From Rhizophlyctis rosea (lineage: Eukaryota > Chytridiomycota > Chytridiomycetes > Rhizophlyctidales > Rhizophlyctidaceae), in contig JADGJC010000451.1 of NCBI GenBank assembly GCA_027596075.1, positions 1 to 26,322 on the forward strand: DNA of 26,322 bases. Reading direction: 5' to 3'. Numbering within the stretch: position 1 is the stretch's first letter; every line of letters begins with the position of its first letter. Shown here piece after piece: positions 19,670 to 26,322 of this stretch. The position numbers were made by a program, and so were the translations under genes. Under the pieces are notes generated by a model. That model did not search any database. It had not been told where the DNA came from and saw nothing but the letters and a program-made list of their open reading frames with translations.

Positions 19670-20782
19670 ATGTCCTTCAAACTGGACCTAGTCCTGCGGG
19701 ACAATCATACTGCGGTCCTCAATCTACCCAAAACACCTGCACAGACTGTCGAGCATCAAATGCAGCTTGCAACAACACGTTTAAAGGAAGCCGTTTTCGA
19801 CAACTACAGCAGCATCAAAGCTCTCAGCATGTATTGGTCTTCGGACGACACCGGGGGCGGGTTAGACAGTGATTTGTTCATTAGTACTATCTCAAACTTG
19901 GGACAACATTGCGTGGGAACTTCCTTCTCAATGACCGACGACACACTTTCTAGCGATGTTATCTCCCACGTAACGGCCATATTGACCAACCTGTATTCTC
20001 ACCAACCGGCGACAGCAACCATTCAGCAACAACAAGCGCACAACAGTCGTAATCTATTCATCCTCCATTACGCCGGGCACGGATGGGGCGGGCCTGACTC
20101 GCTGCACTTGTGTGCGCGCATCCACGACCCGTCGTCAGATGAAGAACCCGAAGGACCCTCCTTTTCGTTCGCATCTGTCAAAGATACGTTGAAGGAAATC
20201 GCCAAGGCGCGCGGGGTGGATCTTCTGTTCCTTATGGATTGCTGTTGCGCTGCTGCTGGGTCGAGGACGGTGAGGAGAAAGTTGGTGCGAGCGCGGGTAG
20301 AGTTTGTGGCAGCCACGACAGAGAGGGGAATCAGTAACTCTAGAGAAGACGGGGAAACTTTCACACAGAGTTGGTGCGCAGCGTTCGAACAGTTGTTAGA
20401 TAGAGGGACACCTTTTGAGGCCAGGGAGGTCGTATCCGCAATGCGGGGACATAGGGGCTTAGCGCAATATCCGGCCGTGATTGTGCTTGACGAAGGCATG
20501 GACCTGCCAATCACCTTTCGCCCTCAATCGTATGCTATGAGTGTTCAAAATGGCCAAAACGTCCTCTCGCAACTGCGCACAGTCATCGCGGCGTTTCACC
20601 TCGACGAAAACCCGGACACCGACGTCATACAGCAACTCGTACAGTTCCTGCAAACGTCGCCCATCCCCATCAGCATCCTAGCCACGCTCCCAGCGCGTAG
20701 TACCTTCATGCTGGTTCGCATGCCTTCTGCGCTGCAGGATTTCCTTTCGATCGTACCGGTGTTGTTGTTAGAGGAGCTGTAA
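19670..20782 (+). CDS. Caspase-fold (peptidase C14-like) protein, intact
   Basis: ATG 19670 (MSFKLDLVLRD) is chosen because the upstream codons are not protein-like. The 370-residue ORF has a caspase p20-like core: LFILHYAGHGW with the catalytic His of the dyad near residue 130, and LLFLMDCCCAAAGS with the catalytic Cys near residue 190. This His-Gly then Asp-Cys-Cys layout is typical of the caspase-like proteins widespread in filamentous fungi; it may act in stress or cell-death signalling. The C-terminal 130 residues are unassigned. Unlike genes to the left it has no stop or frameshift, so it is either a host gene or a retained viral one. No introns needed. Confidence 0.75.
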   Translation: MSFKLDLVLRDNHTAVLNLPKTPAQTVEHQMQLATTRLKEAVFDNYSSIKALSMYWSSDDTGGGLDSDLFISTISNLGQHCVGTSFSMTDDTLSSDVISHVTAILTNLYSHQPATATIQQQQAHNSRNLFILHYAGHGWGGPDSLHLCARIHDPSSDEEPEGPSFSFASVKDTLKEIAKARGVDLLFLMDCCCAAAGSRTVRRKLVRARVEFVAATTERGISNSREDGETFTQSWCAAFEQLLDRGTPFEAREVVSAMRGHRGLAQYPAVIVLDEGMDLPITFRPQSYAMSVQNGQNVLSQLRTVIAAFHLDENPDTDVIQQLVQFLQTSPIPISILATLPARSTFMLVRMPSALQDFLSIVPVLLLEEL

Positions 20783-20923
20783 ACGGATCAATTACAGTAT
20801 AGATACAAATAGTCAAGATTAGTCAAGACTGATCATGAGCCCACAAGTCTCCTTTTGGTGCCTCAGCGCATTCATGCACGACGACCTCCCGGAATTGAGC
20901 GAGATGGGGGCGCCGACTTGAAG

Positions 20924-21139
20924 TTATACTTGCGTCCGCGGGGGTGGGTGAGGTACCGGAGGAGACGGTTGAATGGGAGGACCGGCCGATTGGGTTGGAG
21001 GTCTTCGCAGGGAAGAAGCTGTTAGTTCAACCCGCATTGATAGATCGTGAGGGATGTCTTCTGGGAAAGGCTCGGGGGTGGTGCCTGTAAATAGTTGTGA
21101 ATAGGACGCGCGGATACCCGCACTGCAAACGACAGCCAT
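20924..21139 (-). CDS. Small Pro-rich ORF, doubtful
   Basis: ATG 21139-21137 opens 71 codons ending in a Pro-rich run (PSPPVPHPPPRTQ). It diverges from 21182 with 42 bases between. No family recognised and it may be chance. Confidence 0.25.
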   Translation of the reverse strand: MAVVCSAGIRASYSQLFTGTTPEPFPEDIPHDLSMRVELTASSLRRPPTQSAGPPIQPSPPVPHPPPRTQV

Positions 21140-21181
21140 TGTTCGGTGTGCAAGGCGGGGAAAAGGAAGGTCTGATTTTCA

Positions 21182-21418
21182 ATGAGTCTGATTTCATACA
21201 ATGAGTTGACGAAAGATGCGTTCAGTAGGATGGTGCTCCTCGACGAATGTATGGACTTTCTGAATATTGAAAAAGCTAACCGACAGCGCGTCTGCAAGAA
21301 TCTGGAACTCGTTTTGATGGGGGATACCTTCCCCACTTCGGACGAGGACCTGATGGATGCTCTGACCAAGGCGAACAATCTTCTTGAAGCGCAAAATCAC
21401 CACGATGCTGCACCGTAA
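21182..21418 (+). CDS. Small acidic/helical protein, unrecognised
   Basis: ATG 21182 to TAA 21416-21418 gives 78 codons with good amphipathic helix patterns (NELTKDAFSRMVLLDECMDF, then DEDLMDALTKANNLLEAQ). It is intact and placed between the caspase and LRAT genes. No domain recognised. It could be a regulator of a neighbour, but nothing in the sequence shows that. Confidence 0.5.
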   Translation: MSLISYNELTKDAFSRMVLLDECMDFLNIEKANRQRVCKNLELVLMGDTFPTSDEDLMDALTKANNLLEAQNHHDAAP

Positions 21419-21570
21419 ATATATCGATTTTACCCAGATGTATTCGCATATCCCTTAGCTGACTGAGTGTGGGCTACTGATTGTAATGACCGATGTACCA
21501 ACCAGAGTCGGAAGAACTTCCTGAAATCTTCCGAACACACGTTGCACTTGTTCAGACTCCCACCTACAAA

Positions 21571-22200
21571 TCAATAGTAACCTTTGAATGATCGTCGGAA
21601 AGGAGGAGGAGGAAGATTTTGCACGAGGTTAGTTTCCACGCACCTTCCCGTCCTGCACCACGATGCAAAACACTCGCAATTCGCTGAGCACAGATTGAAC
21701 AGGTCAGCTGGAGTATTCGCCCTCGCCGCAAGCCTCGCCAACGTGGCAGACGCATGTCGCTGCTCTTTCGTGTCGTTGTCATGAATGACGGCGCTGCGAG
21801 ACGCATTCTTCATGAAATCCGCATAGGAGCGCTCCGCAATCTTGGCCGAACTCTTGTCGGGGCCCCGGAAGTCAACCACCATCCGCAAACCGTTGGTCGC
21901 CCTACCAACGTAAACGGCGTGATGCCAGTTTGTTGACCCGATAGCATTCACCGCTACGTGATCCCCTATGTGTAAATTATCAACCAGTTCCGCTGGGGAA
22001 TATTCAGTCGCGTTTTGAGGAGAAATGTCCGAAACCCCGAGCAAATGGAAAAGCTGCTGCACGGCCTTCGAGGCGGCTGGATAATTTTCTGATAAGGGAA
22101 GCGTGAAAAAATTCTTCAAGCTGGACTTACCGTGCACGTTGTCAACTTCCATTTCAATTTCCATATGAAGAGCAGAAAAAGTGATATTGAGCATTTGCAT
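21571..22200 (-). CDS. LRAT/NlpC-P60-type (H-rev107-like) acyltransferase or thiol enzyme, intact
   Basis: The first ATG is 22200-22198; codons upstream read from TTG. Residues about 75-180 have LHIGDHVAVNAIGS, then WHHAVYVGRA with the catalytic His, and ANCECFASWCRTG with the nucleophilic Cys of the NCE motif (the common NCEHF reads NCECF). In LRAT-family proteins this papain-like pair acts on phospholipid acyl groups; related folds cut peptides. The N-terminal 70 residues are unassigned; the C-terminus is Pro/basic. The ORF is whole, about 210 codons, in the range of viral and protist LRAT-domain proteins. It converges on the small gene at 21182. Confidence 0.75.
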   Translation of the reverse strand: MQMLNITFSALHMEIEMEVDNVHGKSSLKNFFTLPLSENYPAASKAVQQLFHLLGVSDISPQNATEYSPAELVDNLHIGDHVAVNAIGSTNWHHAVYVGRATNGLRMVVDFRGPDKSSAKIAERSYADFMKNASRSAVIHDNDTKEQRHASATLARLAARANTPADLFNLCSANCECFASWCRTGRCVETNLVQNLPPPPFRRSFKGYY

Positions 22201-22854
22201 GCCTGCAGAGTTTACGGATACATTACATCGATCAAAACTAATCAAGCCTAGCTAAAACTAGTCAATCACAATGTTCAGCGGCGACATCGTCCCACAGGCC
22301 GTATGAGGCACAGCGTGATCCCAAGAATCACTAACCAAGCCACAAATTACGGTCTGCCGCCCAAGCCACAAGCTTGGACGTTGTCAGGGGTGAGGTGAAA
22401 GGGGGCTGAAGAGGGGAAAGGTGATAGAAAAACTTGCAGAGCGTTGTGTGAGAATAACTGGTGACACACATGCGTCACACCAAATGTCGGGTGAGGGCGC
22501 TAGCTCCTGAATTCACTCTCAATATCACTGAGGTATCACAATCTCGCGAAGCGTTGAGTATCAAAATCTCACAAGGCTCAGGGAGCTTTGCTCCCCGCTC
22601 GGAACGATCAGGTGGCTTAGGTGGCTCAGCCGCACGTGCTTATGTGGCTTAGTCCCCCCGTTGCTTACGTAATTACTTGGAGTTTTGTAATCCACCGTTT
22701 GGGCACATGGACCAATCAATAAACCCCAAAATGGCAATCAATATTAGCTCCCATAAACGATCAAAGTGTAAACCTCGCTGACCATGTACTGACTAAGCCG
22801 ACTGCTTTTTTGCTGACTAAGCCACCTAGTCATTCGCTCCCAATCAGGCACCCA
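22201..22854. mobile_element. Intergenic region with inverted repeats, possible MITE-like element
   Basis: No gene is visible. AGGTGGCTTAG at about 22611-22621 and GTGGCTTAGTC at about 22642-22652 have inverted partners GACTAAGCCACCT at about 22814-22826, with another GACTAAGCC just upstream. Arms of 11 bases about 170-200 bases apart could be terminal repeats of a small non-autonomous element. Target duplications were not found. Confidence 0.3.
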
Positions 22855-23504
22855 TCAGTCACCGACCAATGCCGCAAGCGAAGTCATGTACGTTTTGGCC
22901 CTGGCTGTGCGACTTTGGCGCTGCGTTCTGTTGGAAATTGCGATGGGGCAAATTCTCATGCTGTGAATCGTTTCCCGTTCCCGCAAGGCGCGTCGGCGGC
23001 TGTATGCCTCGGGAGTGATACTCAATGGGTCTGTTGACTCTTGTTCTTCTTTCGTTATCATTGATTCACCTAACTCTGAGCTGGCAGAGTTGGGAGCCTT
23101 GAGTGGACTAAAAAAAGTTCTGGAGGCGGTTCGATATTCGTTTGCTGCCTCTTTGATTTGCTGTTGTACACCAGCAGAGATCAAGTCTGGCATGACATTT
23201 TCCGTGACAGATTCTGGGGCCAACCAAAAATGTTCAGCGTCACTTTGGCGACGGAGAGTGTTTCTGTGTCGGGTTCAAAATCGGTAGGATCGAGACCCTT
23301 GGCAGTGCTGTTTCGCAGTTTGGAAATATTGTGCCGCAGCTCTGCGACTTTGCGGAGACCCACCATATTTGCCGCTTCTTGCAGGGTCCCGCAAAGTGCC
23401 CGGGGTTGGGATATCATCTGTTGCTTCACGGGATCAAAAATGAGCACTTGCACCAAATAAACGAATTTCGTTTCGGCCTCCATCCTTCTGTCACATGATT
23501 TCAT
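22855..23504 (-). pseudogene. Unrecognised protein, frameshifted
   Basis: From ATG 23504-23502 a frame reads FVYLVQVLIFDPVKQQMI and LQEAANMVGLRKVAELRHNI, which looks like a strand followed by a helix-turn-helix, down to about 23215. Coding continues in another phase from LAPESVTENVMPDL to TGA 22857-22855, a Ser/Thr/Arg-rich tail. A single frameshift near 23215 is the simplest explanation. A possible DNA-binding protein; no family named. It diverges from 23580 with 75 bases between, including a T-rich tract. Confidence 0.45.
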
Positions 23505-23579
23505 TTTTTTTTCTGAGGCAGCTTTCAGCCTTCCGTCAGACAATTTTGATTCAAAATGCCAAAGAGGTCCTCGTGAAAA

Positions 23580-24278
23580 ATGAGATACCCAAGTGGTGGT
23601 GGTTGCCCGTGCTCTCAAGACGGAACCGAAGATTCTTCACGGGTCTTGGGAACCTGGAGCATGCAGAGCGGTGAAGATTTTGAGGATGATAGTGACTATG
23701 GGGATGGGGATCATTATAACTACGAGAATGATTATGGTGATTATGGCGAGCGGGGTGATTTCCAAGGGGAACGATATGGTGGCTCTGGGGAGGAGGAAGA
23801 CGTGGAATATGACGGCGTGTGGGGCATCGGCATTTCCGATGACCATTCTGGAAACAATTGGGGTGACTCAAAACTCCGCGGTTTAGTTGGAGTAAATTCG
23901 TCCTTTGACGAGCTGATGCCAACAAGGTCGACAATCTCACCCTTTACCCCAACCAATCGACCTAGTCCAGGGGATTCCCACTTTACCCCAACTAATCGGC
24001 TGAGTCTGAAGGATTCCCACTTTACCCCAACCAATCGGCCGAGCCTGGGGGATTCCCATTCTACCCCGACTAATCCGGGGAAACAACCATTTATCTCCAT
24101 TCATCCTCTTGCACCCATCGTATCGAGCGGATCTGTTGGGGCACAGTCCAAATCTACGGGAAATGAGAGCATACAACCGGCAGCCAACACGGGCTTGAGC
24201 GGGTCATTTTTCATAGGATTGGAGGTCGTTGGTTCCAAGGCAGAGAGTCTCTTCAACGCGATCTTGGGAACAAAATGA
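23580..24278 (+). CDS. Acidic Tyr/Asp/Gly-rich protein with 13-residue tandem repeats
   Basis: ATG 23580 opens 232 codons; ATG 23661 is an alternative start. The N-terminus is Asp/Glu/Tyr/Gly-rich (DYGDGDHYNYENDYGDYG). The middle has three and a half copies of FTPTNRPSLGDSH. The C-terminus is neutral with FFIGLEVVGSKAESLF. Low complexity, probably disordered. The minus strand is also open across the repeats, but this frame is longest and continuous. No family recognised. Confidence 0.5.
   Translation: MRYPSGGGCPCSQDGTEDSSRVLGTWSMQSGEDFEDDSDYGDGDHYNYENDYGDYGERGDFQGERYGGSGEEEDVEYDGVWGIGISDDHSGNNWGDSKLRGLVGVNSSFDELMPTRSTISPFTPTNRPSPGDSHFTPTNRLSLKDSHFTPTNRPSLGDSHSTPTNPGKQPFISIHPLAPIVSSGSVGAQSKSTGNESIQPAANTGLSGSFFIGLEVVGSKAESLFNAILGTK
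23943..24080 (+). repeat. 39-bp tandem repeat, about 3.5 copies
   Basis: Units at 23943-23981, 23982-24020 and 24021-24059, plus a partial copy, share TTTACCCCAACCAATCG and GGATTCCCAC. The unit is a multiple of three and keeps the reading frame. Confidence 0.9.
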
Positions 24279-24413
24279 TCCATGATCAGCGATGACAAAG
24301 AAATGAGGGATGAGTGAGGACTTGGTCTGAATGTACTCAGACTAGTTAGTGCTAGTCTACTTAAACATGCATTGTGACAAAGAGACATTTGCACGGACCT
24401 GCCAGCAAAGAAG

Positions 24414-24689
24414 ATGCCTTCCTCTCAGCAACCCGATGCTCTCTCTCATGATGCCTGGGTGAACCTCTTTGACAAGATCATCCTCCCGCGGGAAGCTTTG
24501 GAACAGATCCTCTCGGTGGTGAGGAACGGGCTGACCATTGTTCTCAATATTAGTGTGTTTCCGAAACCAGTGGGGCTCAATTTTTGTGAGGAGCAGGAGG
24601 CCACCAAGGCCATGAGTGGCATACACCAGACGCTTTTGCATGAAAGTATCCAACGCCAGAGCTTTGAGATAACAGAAGTAGACGGGTGA
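24414..24689 (+). CDS. Small protein, unrecognised, intact
   Basis: ATG 24414 to TGA 24687-24689 gives 91 codons with a helical N-terminal half (WVNLFDKIILPREALEQILS) and a hydrophobic strand (GLTIVLNISVFP). It is open with no break. No domain recognised. The imperfect palindrome AGACTAG/CTAGTCT just upstream (24338-24357) may be regulatory. Confidence 0.4.
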   Translation: MPSSQQPDALSHDAWVNLFDKIILPREALEQILSVVRNGLTIVLNISVFPKPVGLNFCEEQEATKAMSGIHQTLLHESIQRQSFEITEVDG

Positions 24690-24707
24690 TTCATGATTTT
24701 TTGGTGG

Positions 24708-24766
24708 GGCAGCTCATTACATTTCGATGAGGCAGCTCATTACATTCCAATGGGACAGCTCATTAC
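24708..24766. repeat. 23-bp tandem repeat, about 2.6 copies
   Basis: GGCAGCTCATTACATT recurs with a 23-base period at 24708 and 24731; a third, shortened unit begins at 24754. It is noncoding, between the ORF at 24414 and the minus-strand pseudogene. Confidence 0.85.
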
Positions 24767-24792
24767 CCAAGTAGTCAATACAATCATCACAA

Positions 24793-25422
24793 TTAGAGAT
24801 ACATGAACCTATCATACACTTCTTTTAGCGCCGGCATTGAAGCTACCCACATTTCCCATTTCTCGGGACCCCAAGAAAAGCTCAGACTGAGGAGACTCTC
24901 TTGACGCAGGAAGGCCACGATCCTCTTGAGGTTTTCCATGTCGGCTTTGGCTTCTTCCGCATCGTGGTGCATCTTGGCTTCGCAGAAGTCCATGCTCGTG
25001 GCGAGGTCGGTGAGAATGGATGTCAACTCGTCGCGGGTGATGTTGATCTTGCGAAGTTTGTGGCGCTTAAAGACCATGCAGACCCCATCCGCGTCCGTCT
25101 TCTCCAAATAAGCCCGCAGATAGTCCAACTTTTCCCTCCTGGCCCTAGCCGCCGCCGTCTCTTTTCCGTCCAACCAAGTGGTGGCTCTCTTCAGGCGTTT
25201 GGGTTGGGGCTCGGGGGGTTGGAATGAGTCGGTGGGCTGGTGCTCGAATTTTCATTTCAAGGCTTCTGTCTTTTGCTCGAATTCTCGCTCAAGGAAACCC
25301 ACCACGTCAGTGATGGCCTGGTCTAGCACCAGCGAGGTGAATTTGCCTTGGAGGACGGAGGAGATGGCCTCAGAGGCCTTCTACCCATCCTCGGTGGGTA
25401 GAAGGCGCCTGCGTTCGGCCAT
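24793..25422 (-). pseudogene. Unrecognised helical/coiled-coil protein with two nonsense codons
   Basis: ATG 25422-25420 starts a frame that holds together past TAG 25383-25381 and TGA 25254-25252. It encodes an N-terminal helix (LDQAITDVVGFLEREFEQK), a basic hinge (PQPKRLKRATTW), long helices (DELTSILTDLATSMDF, EAKADMENLKRIVAFL) and the C-terminus YDRFMYL. About 209 codons. No family recognised. Its type of damage (stops, frame kept) matches the viral genes to the left, so it may belong to the same insertion. Confidence 0.5.
25377..25405. repeat. Perfect 11-bp inverted repeat with 7-base loop
   Basis: CCTTCTACCCA at 25377-25387 is the exact reverse complement of TGGGTAGAAGG at 25395-25405, forming a strong hairpin. 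It lies in the 5' coding part of the pseudogene and contains its TAG. Confidence 0.9.
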
Positions 25423-25453
25423 GACGTCGCAGAACCTGCTGGTCTAATAGACC

Positions 25454-25730
25454 TGCGTGGTAATGGAGCAATACACACTCAAATGAACACGACGCTAAAC
25501 TGTTTGGATGTATATTGAGATAATGAATAATATAACACGTACACGCACGAGCACATATGTTACTCAAGGTGGCACATGTGCGACAGAAACAAACGTAAGC
25601 GATCGACGTGATTACATAAGGGTCACGTGATCCTGACTAAGCTAATGAATCACTCACATGTTATTCTATCTAACCAATCACGTGACACGTCCGAACTACC
25701 CGACGCGTCCTACAAGTCCGCATCCCTGCA
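25454..25730 (-). mobile_element. 3' LTR of a Ty3/Gypsy element (left boundary uncertain)
   Basis: On the minus strand a purine tract (AAAGGGGAGAA at 25731-25741) is followed directly by TGCAGGG, the standard arrangement of polypurine tract and LTR start. The LTR then runs left. It contains CACGTGA-type palindromic motifs. The far end could be the TG at 25454, 25501 or 25509; the true one needs the other LTR, which is outside the window. Confidence 0.55.
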
Positions 25731-26322
25731 TTCTCCCCTTTGATTCTTCTCATGCGAGAAATCGAACCAAACAGTGGATGCGTGCGCATCATGCGATACA
25801 AGCAACTTAACTAAACTAACTGAGCCTCATGCACTCCCTTTCAACTTGAAGAAACTACAATGCGAGTTCTTCCCCAAAGTCCCAATCCGCCCACGAGATC
25901 ATTGCCGTAGTCTTGTTCCATGCCATGCTTGTCGTAGAAATCCTTCAAAAGTTCCGATGCTCCCGCAAGGTTCTCGATAGGTTCCCATGTCAACTCTGGG
26001 TGTTTGTCCCCGCTTCCGATTGCCCTCCTTCATCTGCTTCAACCGAGCCGCAAGGATTGCGTCTTCTGCAGCCGCGCGCAACGCCGACGTTCCCTCCACA
26101 AACAGCTGTGCTTCCTCATGGGTGCTCAGCGACATGTCCGTACCCGTTGGAAACGTGGTTGGAATAAACCCCATCGTAAGCTTGAATGGGGAATAACCCG
26201 TGGTCGACGATGCGGTCGCATTCATGCGAAATTGAACATGCGGGACACATTCCACCCAATTGGACTCCCTGGCGTCCACCAACGCCGTCATTGCCATGTT
26301 GACAATACGATGGCGCCCTTCG
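25731..26322 (-). mobile_element. Chromovirus (Ty3/Gypsy) 3' pol: integrase end joined to chromodomain tail, deleted
   Basis: From the window edge leftward, the minus strand encodes VDARESNWVECVPHVQFRMN and YSPFKLTMGF, a typical Ty3/Gypsy integrase core end. After about 26020 the sequence jumps, in another phase, to ELTWEPIENLAGASELLKDF, the C-terminal half of a chromodomain, and stops at 25843-25841. The integrase C-terminal domain and the first half of the chromodomain, normally over 150 residues between these points, are missing, so an internal deletion has occurred and the copy is dead. Chromodomains steer insertion to heterochromatin. The LTR lies just downstream. Confidence 0.75.

Noticed and set aside
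23741..24176. Minus-strand repeat ORFs with GRLVGVKWES phrases
   Set aside because: Complement of the 39-bp repeats; the + frame is longer and continuous.
124..25422. Reassigned stop codons (alternative genetic code) to explain in-frame stops
   Set aside because: All three stop codons occur inside genes, frameshifts and catalytic changes occur as well, and intact genes such as the caspase-like one use ordinary stops.
1..26322. tRNA, rRNA or CRISPR arrays
   Set aside because: No cloverleaf with a T-arm, no rRNA core sequence and no regularly spaced identical repeats were seen by eye.

Overview
The window is the left end of a linear eukaryotic chromosome. It opens with about 20 CCCTAA telomere repeats and runs straight into a truncated gene of a nucleocytoplasmic large DNA virus (giant virus). 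About 1-18 kb, and probably to 19.3 kb, is a dense block of virus-type genes: fibre proteins, an Erv1-like thiol oxidase, a J-domain protein, a Fanzor (eukaryotic TnpB-like) gene, ribonucleotide reductase small subunit, an A18-type SF2 helicase, a RING protein, a poxvirus A22-type Holliday junction resolvase and a CK1-like kinase. Nearly all recognisable ones are broken by in-frame stops and/or single-base frameshifts. I read this as a decaying endogenous giant-virus insertion at a chromosome end. The viral family cannot be fixed from these genes alone.

The host is a eukaryote with TTAGGG telomeres. The right edge carries the 3' end of a Ty3/Gypsy chromovirus with LTR, polypurine tract and the tail of a chromodomain. 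At 19.7 kb there is a caspase-fold protease of a kind common in filamentous fungi. A fungus or fungus-like protist is therefore my best guess, but it is inference.

Layout: 1-123 telomere; 124-2349 two viral fibre reading frames; 2370-2848 Erv1 (-); 2881-3433 unknown; 3434-4785 decayed, with a Cys-rich membrane-protein fragment; 4786-6676 J-domain protein; 6943-8795 Fanzor, with a hairpin cluster just downstream (possible guide RNA); 8918-9795 two convergent genes with possible NUMOD-like segments; 9945-10698 membrane protein with an Arg/Ser-rich tail; 11171-11821 Arb2-like fragment (-); 12863-13831 RNR small subunit (-); 14190-14669 membrane protein (-); 14833-16244 helicase; 16539-17049 RING; 17276-18076 resolvase (-); 18189-19290 kinase; 19670-20782 intact caspase-like; 21182-21418 small ORF; 21571-22200 intact LRAT/NlpC-P60-like protein (-); 22855-23504 broken unknown (-); 23580-24278 acidic repeat protein; 24414-24689 small ORF; 24793-25422 coiled-coil-like pseudogene (-); 25454-26322 chromovirus 3' end (-).

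Two themes stand out. First, the premature stops are mostly one C-to-T (or G-to-A) transition from a sense codon, and two catalytic replacements are also transitions, as expected of methylated-cytosine deamination or a RIP-like process. Second, the right third keeps intact ORFs (caspase-like, LRAT-like), so decay is uneven. These may be host genes or retained viral genes.
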